Source of the DNA: Symbiodinium natans
Lineage: Eukaryota; Sar; Dinophyceae; Suessiales; Symbiodiniaceae
Direction: 5' to 3'
NCBI GenBank assembly: GCA_905221605.1
Contig: CAJNDS010002179.1
Location: 796,001 to 860,000, forward strand
DNA: 64,000 nt
Positions within the stretch are counted from its first letter, which is position 1, and every line of letters begins with the position of its first letter. A model generated the notes under the pieces. That model had not been told where the DNA came from. It was given only the letters and a program-made list of their open reading frames with translations, and did no database searches. Both the position numbers and the translations under genes were made by a program. Shown here piece by piece: positions 30,247-40,453 of this stretch.

Positions 30247-31120
30247 GGATTAGGGTGTCTAGGGTATCTGCCCCTGGCCCCTAGGGTTTAGGGTTTAGGG
30301 TTAGGGTTTAGGGTTTAGGGTTCAGGGTTTAGGGTTTAGGGTTTAGGGCACCCTTAACCCTAAACCCTAAACCCTAGCAGCCTGGCAACTCAGCCTGGAG
30401 GGGTTTCGAGGCTTCCGTGTCTATCAGCAATGCTCCGAGCTACAGGCCCTGGGTTCAGCGTCGGTTTAGCACGTTGGTATCGGGTTCATGGTTGTTTTGT
30501 AGGTGTGGTTAGAAGGGAAGCTCCATGAGTTTAATAGAATTTCGGTCTGGGCCTACTCTCCCTTTCCTGTTGCAACCCTAAACTCTGAACCCTAAACCCC
30601 AAACGGCTTTATGCCGGTGCCTTAATTATTGAGGGTTCTTAGAGTAGCATTACTGCGCATGTGACTGACCCTGTTGGAAATGGTCGCTGTTTTGGCCTCC
30701 TGCGGCCCTGTAGGGGCGCCGGCAATTCCACCGCGTGCTTGTTTGACCCTGTTCGAAAATACATGGGGCCCTAAACCCTAAACCCTAAACCCTGAACCTA
30801 TTCGCTCCCTATATTAAGAAGGCTTCTGGGCTTGGGCCTTCTGGATTGTTGAGTCTTCGTCTAGGGCGTTCCAGGGGATGACAAGTGGCACACGCTCATG
30901 ACCTTAACATATGCTATAATCTACTATATAGTGTACATTGCATATACTCGAATATTTTCCTGTATTTCCATACACACACATATATACAGAGACATGTATC
31001 TATTTTAGATTATTTATACTTGTCTATCGTCTCAACATATTCTAGATTTTCAGCGGGGCCTCTGCTTGTCAAGCGCCAAACCCTGAACCCTGAACCCTGA
31101 ACCCTAAACCCTAAACCCTA
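30247..31120. other. Arrays, AT-rich tract and unassigned sequence
   Basis: Telomeric arrays at 30283-30375 and 31078-31120, an AT-rich stretch at 30890-31050. A plus-strand frame near 30374-30460 (EGFRGFRVYQQCSELQALGS) is a weak exon candidate. Confidence 0.4.
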
Positions 31121-31124
31121 AGCG

Positions 31125-31236
31125 CCAGATAGGCCGAGCCTGGTCGTCCGGCACGCCAGTGATGTTGGACATGACGCGGAGATAAGCACCCTTCACTCGC
31201 GCGTCCTCGAAATACTCGATGTAGTCCTTAGGCTCA
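31125..31236 (-). CDS. Exon-like island
   Basis: EPKDYIEYFEDARVKGAYLR followed by VMSNITGVPDDQARPIWR; a strongly protein-like charged frame of about 37 codons between arrays. Family unknown. Confidence 0.48.
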
Positions 31237-31555
31237 CCTCCCTAAACCCTAAACCCCAAACCCTAAACCCTATGCCCCTCAATTGCTATGCTGCGGCCAG
31301 ATACCCGGCATGTCTTCACACACCAGTTACGGTTTCCCAGCGGCATTCACAGCAATCCCATGTTGCATACTGGTGAATCTTCGTTCTGAGCACTTTTCTC
31401 TGTGCTCTTTGCAAGGGGTCGTGTGTAACCTGTTCCTGGATTTTGGTTGGCAAGCATGATCTCGTCTGAGAGTTTGCAAGGAATAGCGGATAGCTCCCTA
31501 CCTGCCTGTTCTAGATTCTAGATGAGCTGCTACGAACTGACTGTTATGTCGTTCC

Positions 31556-32400
31556 TTAACCACAAAGCCAGAAACAACGGTTGGGCGCCCGAGGCTCGTC
31601 CGGGTTCATCACCTTCACGCGCATGGCCAACCGCATAACAGCTGCTGGGCCCTGTGTCGTCGTTGGCGGCGCTTCTGGCAGTGGGGCGGCCGCTTCAAGC
31701 TTATCATATTTCGAGCTGTTTCGGGGGTGGGGGGTTGGGGTTGGGGGGGGCCGAGGAGCTCGAGGGCCGTCCGACACGAAATCCTTCACACCTACTGCAT
31801 ACTTTCAGATTTTGTTCTCCCGGGGGGCGGACCTGTGGTCGTTGGCATCGTCAGGGTCGCAGTGCGCGTTACTGTGGATCCGGTGCCCGTGGTGCTGATG
31901 GTGAAGGTACTGGTCTGGCTGACCGATGCCGTGGTGCTGCTAGTCTCAGTGTGCGTCTCTGTATAAGTCGTCTGTGTTGCACTGATCGTCGTCCCCGTCG
32001 CCGTGCTCGTCCTTGTGGTCGTGGACGTGGTGACGCAACATGGAGGGGCACAAATCACGTTGCACTGGTCCTAAGATTGGCCCCTAAGAAAACCTCTGAG
32101 AAAAATCAATTCCAGAGTATGATCCCCTTAAACCCAAACTGAATCTGATCCTCTTAAACCCAATCTGAATATGATCCTCTTAAACCCAAACTGAATCTCT
32201 TAAACCCAAATCTGAATATGAACCTCTTAAACCCAAACTGAATCTGATCCTCTTAAACCAAAAAATCAACAAGGGAACATCTAAAATTTGTCAAGGCCCT
32301 ACCGAGTGTCGATTAGAGCCACACCTTCGCAGGTGAGGCCGGCCATGGCCAAACTCTCACATGTTGCCTGGTACTTGCAGATGCCTTGGTAGCCCAGTAG
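31556..32400 (-). CDS. Thr-rich secreted/mucin-like protein, three exons (5' end missing)
   Basis: Exon a 32400-32311 has GYQGICKYQATC and LTCEGVALI. A 240-bp GA-AG intron follows (ATC|GACACT to CTTAG|GACCAG), and exon b 32070-31833 continues in frame as DQCNVICAPPCCVTTSTTT. That leads into a Thr/Ser-only stretch with TETHTET and TISTTGTG, typical of O-glycosylated extracellular linkers in dinoflagellate proteins. A possible 41-bp GT-AG intron (31832-31792) joins VKDFVSDGPRAPRPPPTPTP and a C-terminus ending NRCFWLCG before TAA at 31556. The start and signal peptide lie upstream and were not found. Function unknown; probably cell-surface. Confidence 0.6.
32071..32310 (-). mobile_element. IE-5 introner with internal tandem repeat = intron of the Thr-rich gene
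   Basis: Ends match IE-5 (CAAGGCCCTACCGAG at one side, AAAACCTCTGAG at the other). Inside, GATCCTCTTAAACCCAAACT-type units repeat about five times, enlarging it to 240 bp. Donor GA, acceptor AG, GAC at both exon edges. Confidence 0.7.
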
Positions 32401-32512
32401 CTTTATTACAATAAGGTTTAGGTTTAGGGTTTAGGGTTTAGGGTTTCGGGTTTAGGGTTTAGGGCTATAAGGGAACCTTGAACCAAAAAAAGGGTAAAGG
32501 GTACCTACCCAG

Positions 32513-32826
32513 ATGCCCTTCCAGGTGTTTGGTGGGCACCAGTACGGCTTCTGGACGTCGATTGCCGACATGCAGGCCAGAATCGCCCAGGCTAAGCGCA
32601 ACCGGGCCATTTTTCCCGGCGGCCCTAAGCCCAAAACCTCGAGAATCTATGGGACGGAAAGCTGGGCCTGCGGCATGTGCCTTGAGCCAAAGGCGGAAGC
32701 ATGTACATCGCATATGGAGATGGCACCCGTTGGCGGCGCAATTGGTGAGATGTGTAGCTCGCGACCTCCGGCAACTCAACCGGCTGCAATCACGTTGAAG
32801 CACGAAGACTTCGATGAAAGTCTCAG
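32513..32826 (+). CDS. Plus-strand exon-like ORF, about 105 codons
   Basis: Preceded by CCTACCCAG (acceptor) and ended by CTCAG|GTAAAC (near-consensus donor). Reads FGGHQYGFWTSIADMQARIA and later GTESWACGMCLEPKAEACTS, balanced composition. A minus-strand frame is also open but Arg/Cys-skewed. Unknown family. Confidence 0.45.
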
Positions 32827-33124
32827 GTAAACCGGCCAATTCTCCCACGAAACCCCTCCTCTGTCCTGAAGCCCGTGGCCTGACATCAGACTGCACAAGT
32901 GGGTATAGCTTGGCAAGAAGCCAAACTCCCCTCATGAGAAGAAGGAATGCAACCGAGCCTCGGCTCGATGTAGGCCCAAACCCTCAACCCCAAACCCTGA
33001 ACCTTGAGCCCTAAACCCCTAAACCTTAATTAAACCCTAAACTCTAAACCCCAAACCCTAAACCCTGAACCCTAAACCCTAAACCCCAAACCCTAAACCC
33101 CAAACCCCGAACAAGCCCTAAAGT

Positions 33125-34228
33125 CCTATAGGCGCAGGCCCGATAGGATCCCTTCAGCATGGCCCGTGGCTCAGGGGCGCTTGGCCCTTCGAAGGCTCTC
33201 AACGTCTCCAACTCAGCTCCGAAAATCATCAAGGGCCCGGGTTTAAGGTTTAGGGGTTAGGGTTTAGGGGTTAGGGTTTAGGGTTTAGGGGTTAGGGTTT
33301 AGGGGCTAGGGGTTACGGTTTAGGGTTTAGGGTTTAGGGTTTAGGGTTTAGGGCTTCCCCGCAGAATGGCCCTTCTGCAAGCCGCTGGCTTGAACTGGGA
33401 ATTCTTAGGGGTAGTTTCATGGTCCCTTATAATATGGGCCCCTAAAAGGGGACTCCTTATATGCCCCTTCAACCCTAAACTCTATACAGGGGGATGGTTC
33501 AAACCCTAAACCCTAAACCCTAAACCCTAAACCCTAAACCCTAAACAGAGGGATGGTTCAAACCCCCCTGTACGTTGGCTCCTTGAGCTCATGGATCCAG
33601 GGAAAGTGGTGCCCGAGCACCTCGTGGAAGCCCTGAGAGTTGGAGTTTAAGGTTTAGGGTTTAGGGTTTGGGGTTTAGGGTTTAGGGTTTCGGGTGTAGG
33701 GTCTATATATATATATATATATATCTAGGGTTTGGGGCTCAAAGTTTGCAGAATTTGGTAGGGTTCGGGCTGGTGGCTTTTGGATGAGTTTTTGGGATTA
33801 GAACTCCCGAAGCCTGATTGAAAAGCAGATTGCTGCCCTAAACCCTAAACCCTAAACCCTAAACCCTAAACCCTAGACCCTAAACCCATCGGCCTGGGGG
33901 TCCTCCATCTGCAAGCCCACCACGCAACGGCGCAGCCGCCAGATGGCCGTCCGCGCCTGGGAACCTACCCCAAACTCCTGAACCCTCAAACTCCTAAACC
34001 CAGAACCCAAAAACCCGAAACCCCTAAACCCTAACACCCGAATAAAACCCTAAAACCCCAACTCCTAAACCCAAAACCCTAAAGCCCGAAAGCCCTAAAC
34101 CCTAAAACCCGAATAAAAGCCTAAAACCCCAACTCCTAAACCCCTAAAACCCTCGACCCTGGCGACTGTTCTTTGAATCGTTCGGGCCGAAGTCAACGCG
34201 ACCAACAAGACGCGACACTCCAAACTCA
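33125..34228 (-). CDS. Four exon-like islands
   Basis: 34228-34163 (GRVDFGPNDSKNSRQ), 33968-33886 (ARTAIWRLRRCVVGLQMEDP, acceptor TTCCCAG, donor GATGG|GTTTAGGG), 33645-33568 (QGFHEVLGHHFPWIHELKEP, donor AGGGG|GTTTG) and 33236-33125 (LETLRAFEGPSAPEPRAMLK). The islands are separated by arrays of both orientations. Confidence 0.42.
33486..33565. repeat. Telomeric array between 21-bp direct duplications
   Basis: ACAGGGGGATGGTTCAAACC at 33486 and ACAGAGGGATGGTTCAAACC at 33545 differ at one base. Between them lies only CCCTAAA repeat. Confidence 0.85.
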
Positions 34229-34255
34229 GCTCAAGGCATCGGAACCGAGTAGCGA

Positions 34256-34341
34256 CGGTTTAGGGTTTAGGGTTTAGGGTTTAGGGTTTAGGGTTTAGGG
34301 TTTAGGGTTTAGGGTTTAGGGTTTAGGGTTTAGGGTTTAGG
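34256..34341 (+). repeat. TTTAGGG array, 12 units
   Basis: Uninterrupted. A further array with one variant lies at 34546-34628. Confidence 0.95.
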
Positions 34342-34352
34342 ATGATTCTCAC

Positions 34353-35602
34353 CATTGCGTATGGGTACAGACTTCGAATTCGCATTCGTAAGAGCATCCC
34401 TGTAAGCACCTGCGGTTGGATGAGGGTGCAGGGAGTAGCGCATTGCGATGACACGACGGCCTGACCGTGCTCCGGGTCCAGCATCCACGCCAGCCGGTTC
34501 CTGGGCTTGAGCTGAGAGCTGCAAGGTTGTGTAGGGGTTAGGCTTAGGGTTTAGGGTTTAGGGTTTGGGGTTTAGGGTTTAGGGTTTAGGGTTTAGGGTT
34601 TAGGGTTTAGGGTTTAGGGTTTAGGGTTCAAACCGTTTCGGCATCCTGGAACCGGTCTGCCCTCTGAACCACGGCATTCAGGCACCGTGTCGGGTGGGTT
34701 CGCGGGGGGCCCGTGGGAGCCTTGCAAGGGGCCTTCATCCCTGTGGCCTGTGCGTGCTCAGTTCTGCACCAGAGCCCTATGTTCAGCTTATTGGATAAAA
34801 AGTCTATATATATATACATATATATGGATATGTATATATGCATTCTTGTCTTAGCTATTTTTTAGATCTTAACCCTACAAGTTGTTCTTTCAAGCGTTGC
34901 GGTGAGAACGAATTGCCAAGCCGCTGCGGCCCGCCGAGGAAGCGGAAGTAGAACTTCTCCTCGGGATCTAAGATGGGCTAATTAAGGGGTATAGAAGGTT
35001 CCCTTAACCTTCTTCCCCTATATAACCCCTATATACATTATTTCGCCCCTATATACCTAAGTAGCCTGAAATAACCTCCAAGTATCCCTAAGGTCCCTTG
35101 TAAGGGTCTCTCCTTGAATTCCTTGAGCTCAGCCTACTGGATCTGTCACCCTAAACCCTCTCTCTCAAAACCTTTTTGCCAGAGGACTCCCGAAACCCTA
35201 AATCCTAAGCCAGCTCCCCCAAGAAACACAAAACGCCCGAAAGCCTTCCATGACATCCGGACCGGGTCCTGCGCTTTCTTGGGCCTCACCCGATGGGACA
35301 GCGGGTGTGCCGTGCCCGTCTTGTCCAGATCCACGCAGAGCATGTTCTCCCTGAAGGTTTAGGGTTTAGCGTTGGAGGGTTTTCAGTTTGAGAGTTTAGG
35401 GTTTACGGGGGCCGAGGGGGGGGGGGGGTACGAATGCATGCCCAAAGTCCTGCTGAGCCCTACTGCGCATGATCTTGACTTTTTGGGGTTCCATGAAACC
35501 AAAGTTACTCTCCCCTCCCCCCCGGGCCAATGCCTGTTGCAGAACAGGCCCGTCTCCTGTGGCGGTGAGCTCTGCTTGCTTCGTGGCTGCGGTGAAGCCC
35601 AA
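34353..35602 (-). CDS. Five exon-like islands
   Basis: 35602-35420 (MEPQKVKIMRSRAQQDFGHA), 35352-35205 (MLCVDLDKTGTAHPLSHRVR), 34973-34880 (DPEEKFYFRFLGGPQRLGNS, donor CTT|GTAGGG), 34785-34640 and 34530-34353 (RNRLAWMLDPEHGQAVVSSQ, ending LYPYAM|GTGAGA, a consensus donor). The IE-8 element at 34978-35112 and telomeric arrays lie between. Likely one minus-strand gene; family unknown. Confidence 0.45.
34978..35112. mobile_element. IE-8 element
   Basis: Shares CCCCTATATAACCCCTATAT-like core and AAGTATCCCTAAGGTCCCTT with 40925-41088. Confidence 0.6.
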
Positions 35603-35616
35603 TAGTTAGATGGGCA

Positions 35617-36023
35617 AGCCTCTCTGTGTCTGTGTCTGTGTGTCTGTGTCTGTGTCTGCGTGAGAGTATGAGAGTGCGTCAGCGTGCGAGCGTGTCAGAG
35701 TTTGAGAGTGTGAGAGTGTGAGTGTGTGAGTGAGTGAATGTGTGAGTGTGTGAGTGTGTGAGCGTGTGACTGTGCGAGTGTGTGAGTGAGTGAGTGGGTG
35801 GGTGGGAGTGAGAGTGAGTGAGAGTGAGAGTGAGAGTAGTGAGACTAGTGAGAGTAGTGAGAGTAGTGAGAGTATTGAGAGTAGTGAGAGTAGTGAGAGT
35901 AGTGAGAGTAGTGAGAGTAGTGAGAGTGTGAGAGTAGTGAGAGTAAGAGTAGTGAGAGTGAGAGTGAGAGTCAGAGTGACAATGAGAGTGAGAGCGAGAG
36001 TGAGCGTGATAGTGAGAGTGAGA

Positions 36024-36054
<31 letters not shown>

Positions 36055-36056
36055 TC
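35617..36056. repeat. GTGTCT / GAGTGA / GTGAGA simple repeats
   Basis: About 440 bp of purine-rich low-complexity repeat. The Ser/Glu and Val/Arg frames through it are artefacts. Confidence 0.95.
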
Positions 36057-36114
36057 TGCCTGCTTGCCTCTGTGTCTGTGTCTTCGTCTGCGTCTGTGTC
36101 TGTGTGTCAGAGAT

Positions 36115-36660
36115 TGGATGGGCTGGGATCTGCTATTGAAAGCAGGGTGCCCAAAACTGATGCGGCTGACGACCTAACTTTCAGAAACTGGAGGGTTGCG
36201 GAAGGTTGCCTAGTTGCAACAACGATACCAAGAGCCCAACCTCCAAACTTGTAGGGTTTTAGGGGTTTAGGGTTTAAGGTTTAGGGTTTGGGGTTTAGGG
36301 TTTAGGGTATTGTATGTTTGGCTGGCGCCTGCCCGTCGTACCAAAGACGCGTGCGCTGCACTCCGCCTGAGTCACTGTGGCTTTAAGGGCGCCTAAAAAG
36401 CTTACGGGTTCTAAGGAATTCGGTGCCATGTATTAGGGTTTACGGTTTAGGGTTCCTGTATATCACTGAAAGGGACTATGCAGGGAACCTTCTGGACTCT
36501 GCTGAAACTTCGCTCTCCTAGCCAGGCCTCATAGCACCCTGCAGCCCCAAACGGCTTTGTAAGTTTTTGGGGGCTTCAACCCTAAGCCCAAAACCCCAAA
36601 CCCGGACCCTAAACCCTAAACCCTAAACCCTAAACCCTAAACCCTAAACCCTAAACCCCC
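36115..36660. other. Unassigned sequence with arrays
   Basis: A plus-strand frame near 36115-36254 (PKTDAADDLTFRNWRVAEGC) is a weak candidate; otherwise arrays at 36255-36310 and 36607-36655. Confidence 0.3.
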
Positions 36661-36671
36661 CGTTTGGAATT

Positions 36672-37239
36672 CGGGTCCCCGGCCCCCAGATGACTCTTTC
36701 CCAGCCAAGCGGCGTAGGTAGCGCCGCCAGGCCGCCGCGCTCCAACCTGCAGCTGCATGATGGGTTTAGGGTTTAGGGTTTAGGGTTTAGGGTTTAGGGT
36801 TTAGGGTTTAGGGTTTAGGGTTTAGGGTTTAGGGTTTAGGGCGAGTTGCAGGGTCTTGGGGGGTCTGAGGATTCCAGGGCCGTGGGCGGGACCCTAAACC
36901 CTTTTTGCCCAAACCACTTCCGCACAGCATCACTTCACTTGCTTTAGGGGCGAAAGCCCTAAGGCTCGAACCTGAACTACAACCTCAAATACCCTTATGC
37001 TAGAATGTGTATATATGTGTATACATTGTAGATGAAACTATATCATATACACAAACAAGTATGTATTTATAGTATGACATACTATGCAATATACATATAA
37101 TATATATATATATATATATATGCTTTCCATTACAATGACACATGTCTATATGTACATATACATGTACTCGGCGCACTCTCACGTCAATCCGACGTCGAGC
37201 CTGACGGGCCGCGCCCGAGCCCTTGCGCAAAGCGACCAT
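36672..37239 (-). CDS. Two exon-like islands
   Basis: 37239-37164 begins MVALRKGSGAARQARRRIDV and ends CAT|GTATATG, a possible Arg-rich first exon. 36755-36672 reads WSAAAWRRYLRRLAGKESSG after acceptor CAGCTGCAG. An 11-unit TTTAGGG array lies at 36763-36841 and an AT-rich stretch at 37000-37160. Confidence 0.35.
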
Positions 37240-37299
37240 CCTGTGTGCACAGACGGGCTGGCCTAAAGAAGTAGAATAGGCGTGTGATTTTATTTTGTT

Positions 37300-37345
37300 T
37301 TTTTTTTTGGGGGGGGGGAGTATTATAGTATGATTATAAGGGTTT

Positions 37346-37376
<31 letters not shown>

Positions 37377-37432
37377 TATCATTATAAAGGGACCATAAGG
37401 GAATACCATAAGCAGTTTATTCCGACCCCCTT
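37300..37432. mobile_element. IE-7 element with G10 and G27 tracts
   Basis: GTATTATAGTATGATTATAA, a G27 run, then AAAGGGACCATAAGGGAATA and TTATTCCGACCCC. It abuts the sulfotransferase exon and could form its downstream intron. Confidence 0.7.
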
Positions 37433-37435
37433 CTT

Positions 37436-37650
37436 TTAGATGGGGGGAAGTGCGGTCTTCACCCCCTCCAAGGCTCTTGCGGTCCGCTCGCGGTAGTAGG
37501 ACAAGAAGCGGTCAACTGGGTCGCGAATAAGCACGAAGCACCGGACCTTGCGCAGGAGAAACCGCTTCCCCGGCTCAAGGCCTCGAATCTTGATAAGTTT
37601 CATCGATAAAAAGTGGTTTACGCTCACCGCGGAGGGCTGCGTAGCTCACA
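37436..37650 (-). CDS. Sulfotransferase exon (carbohydrate sulfotransferase type)
   Basis: The frame holds VRCFVLIRDPVDRFLSYYRE, the RDPxxRFLSxY core that binds the 3'-phosphate of PAPS in Golgi carbohydrate sulfotransferases. Upstream SMKLIKIRGLEPGK fits the preceding strand. Only this middle exon is recognisable: the 5' PAPS loop and the C-terminal half are not seen nearby, so the gene is split by introns or is a fragment. The upstream edge could be CTACGCAG; downstream it runs into the IE-7 element. Function would be sulfation of a glycan on secreted or cell-surface material (family knowledge). Confidence 0.65.
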
Positions 37651-37655
37651 ACTCG

Positions 37656-38720
37656 AGCAAGCCAGATGAAATCTTGCGAGCTCTAAGCCCGGTTATTCGA
37701 TTATTCATTCAAAAGCTCCCAATTGTGCCAGGGCCGGGGTTCGCAGAGAAGAAACCAAGCTGCCCATCCTACCCCGCAGGCCTTCTGCCGGCTTGGGCAG
37801 TCGATGCCTTCATGCAGCGCGCGCCTTGCAAGTGCGCTTGGTGCAGCGTTTGGGAGTTGCAAGCACAGCAGATGAAGGGTCCGGAATCCCAAGAAGCACG
37901 GTCCAGCACAGGCTATCCTTTATACATCCTTTTGGGGCACTGGGGCTTAGGGTTTAGGGTTTGGGGCACAGGTGCTCATTTTTTGCTAAGGCTTGGCCTG
38001 AGCACCCAAACGCAAGCGAACCCCGTAATAGGCTGTGAGCGAGGCCAGTCGAAGTGGCCAGAGACGATTTCGAACCTGGCTGCCAGGGAACAACGATAGA
38101 TGCCCAGGACTCGGGCAACTTCGAGCCGAGTAGCCTTAGAATCAAACTTCAGAGGCCTAGGCTCTTGGGAAACTAGGGTGAACCGAAAGTTTTTGGGCTT
38201 AGGAGTCTGGGCTTTGCTCGGACTCCTAATGATTGTTTACCCCTAAGAGTTTCCTCTTCATGTACTCCTAATATGGCCCTTATTATTCTCTTAGAGGATT
38301 CTTAGAAAGGGAGCCCAAGGGTACAACCTCAAGCCTAAGGGTCCGAGGTAAAGTCCGATGACCATCTGTCCACAGCCTAAGTGTTCAGGGCAGTTGCAAA
38401 TGCCTGGTGTGGCAGCCATTGAGTACCAACCCATGGGTCATCTTTACCAAGGTCTAGGGCTTCTGCTTCAGGGCTAGTGAAACAAGAAAACTACCGAGCA
38501 CTTAGCCCAGAACGTGTCTTGATCCTATTCTTCGTAGTTTTCTACAGTAGCATATGATTGGGCTGTTTAAGGCAGCCTGAACCCTGCAAGTCCTGAAGCC
38601 CTTCTTTACCCGAAATCTCCTTAAACCTTGAACCCTAAACCCTAAACCCTGAACCATAAACCCTCCCTGAACCCTAAACCCTAAACCCTAATTAGCCCGA
38701 ATGAACCCAGAACCCGCAAC
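37656..38720. other. Unassigned unique sequence
   Basis: Open frames exist on both strands (for example minus 37701-37892, plus 37700-38099) but none is clearly coding. Telomeric fragments near 37945 and 38625-38690. Confidence 0.35.
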
Positions 38721-38724
38721 TAAC

Positions 38725-39410
38725 CCTCAACTTGGCCACCTTGCCCTCTGCTGCGGCCCAGCCGTCTTCAGGTAGAATGGGCTTCCCACCTGGAACTGAG
38801 TCCCAAGGTCGCCCAAGCCGACTCAGGGTTTGGGGTTTGGGGTTTGGGGTTTTTAGGGTTTAGGGTTTAGGGTTTGGGGTTTAGGGTTTAGGGTTTAGGG
38901 TTTAAAGTTTAGGGCTTAGGCTTTAGGGTTTGGGGTTTGGGGTTTAGGGTTTTTTGCCACCCGGTTTAGGGTGTAGGGCTTAGGGTTTCGCGAAGCTTGC
39001 GCTCTGCAACCTGAGCCTAACTCCAGCGGGGGATGTTGCTAAACCCTTAACCCGGCCTTCCTTTTTTTGAAACCTGAACCCTTTTGCCCTGCTTTAGCCT
39101 TTGTCCCCTAGACCTTTGAACCCCCCCTACACCCTACAAACCCTAAACCCTACAAACCTTGAACCCTACAAACGTAAACCCCTGCAAACCCCCAAACCCT
39201 GCAAACCCGAAACCATACAAACCTTGAACGCTACAAACGCTAACCCCTACAAACCCGAATCGACGCCCTAAACCCTAAACCCTAAACCCTAAACCCTAAA
39301 CCCTAAACCCTAAACCCTAAACCCTAAACGTTACGAGGAGATCTTCGGGCTGCGATAGTTCAGACATGTTCTCGTGGGAATGAGGCTTTGCCGGCGTCGT
39401 GGGGGGGGGA
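38725..39410 (-). CDS. Two exon-like islands
   Basis: 39410-39340 reads PTTPAKPHSHENMSELSQPE with donor CTC|GTAACG. 38825-38725 reads WDSVPGGKPILPEDGWAAAE. Degenerate array material with CTACAAACCC units lies at 39120-39260. Confidence 0.36.
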
Positions 39411-39482
39411 CCCCTTATGTGCCCCGTATATACCCTAGACAACCCAAGGGCCCATACTTCAGAACCCTTTCAAGAAGGCAAG

Positions 39483-39660
39483 GTTTAGGGTTTAGGGTTT
39501 AGGGTTTAGGGTTTAGGGTTTAGGGTTTAGGGTTTAGGGTTTAGGGTTTAGGGTTTAGGGTTTAGGGTTTAGGGTTTAGGGTTTAGGGTTTAGGGTTTAG
39601 GGTTTAGGGTTTAGGGTTTAGGGTTTAGGGTTTAGGGTTTAGGGTTTAGGGTTTAGGGTT
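39483..39660 (+). repeat. Longest telomeric array, about 25 TTTAGGG units
   Basis: 178 bp without a visible mismatch, the longest and cleanest interstitial array in the window. Confidence 0.97.
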
Positions 39661-39816
39661 TAAGGGACCCTGTAACCACCCTTCGAGGGGCATACCGGGC
39701 TAACCCTAAACCGGTAGGGTTTAGGGTTTAGGGTTTTAGGGTTCAGGGTTTAGGGTTTAGGATTTAGGGTTTAGGGTTTAGGGAGCCCTACACCCTAAAC
39801 CCTAAACTGTTTGAGG

Positions 39817-39952
39817 TTTTCAGGAGTCTCGGATGCAACCGGGCCCTAAGTGCTCGACTGCGACCGGATGGCCGGGCATGGTGTACCTGGAGCGGGCTGA
39901 GAAGGTTCGGATTCTCCTGAGCCCTTGGATTGTTTTGGGTATATGAGGATAC
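39817..39952 (+). CDS. Plus-strand exon-like ORF with stop
   Basis: After GGTTTTCAG it reads GPKCSTATGWPGMVYLERAE and continues to TGA. The minus strand is also open; strand uncertain. Confidence 0.33.
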
Positions 39953-39977
39953 ATATATATATATATGTATATTAATA

Positions 39978-40008
<31 letters not shown>

Positions 40009-40010
<2 letters not shown>

Positions 40011-40110
40011 GTGGTTGTCAAAATCATGCTCCCTTTTTGGATCCCTGTTATAATACGGCACCTAATATTTAGGGTACCCCAAAAGGGATCATAATTTTTA
40101 CAGCCACCCA
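40009..40110. mobile_element. IE-9 element with about 30-bp inverted ends, inside an AT tract
   Basis: GGGTGGTTGTCAAAATCATG at the left mirrors CATAATTTTTACAGCCACCC at the right. Both sides are flanked by TATATA repeat (39955-40008 and 40111-40134). Confidence 0.85.
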
Positions 40111-40209
40111 TATATATATATATATATATATATACTCTGAGGGTGCCTCTACAACCCCTGAAAACCCCTTCTGAACCCTAAACTCTGCACCCTAAACCCT
40201 GAACCCTGA

Positions 40210-40318
40210 ACCCTTGTCAACGCTCGCAGCACGCAACGCAGAGACCGTAAGCTGCCGGGCATGAAGGCAGAGTCGAGTTTGCCCAGCTTCCAAACCTGGC
40301 CAGGGCCGCTGTTGGTGA
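40210..40318 (-). CDS. Exon-like island
   Basis: SGPGQVWKLGKLDSAFMPGS followed by LRSLRCVLRALTR; open over 36 codons between arrays. Confidence 0.4.
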
Positions 40319-40453
40319 GGTTCAGGGTTTAGGGTTTAGGGCTTAGGGTTTACGGTTTAGGGTTGTTTTTTTGGGTTTAGGGTTTTGGGTTTCTGTTTAG
40401 TCTTTGGGGTTTAGGGTTTAGAGGGCGTTTTAGGGTCTTACGAGCTTCAAGCA

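Noticed and set aside
35790-36254. Plus ORF with Ser/Glu then Val/Arg tracts
   Set aside because: Most of it is GAGTGA-type simple repeat; only the last 45 codons could be real.
39483-39660. A true chromosome end
   Set aside because: The array is internal with unique DNA on both sides, and arrays of both orientations occur throughout; interstitial, not terminal.
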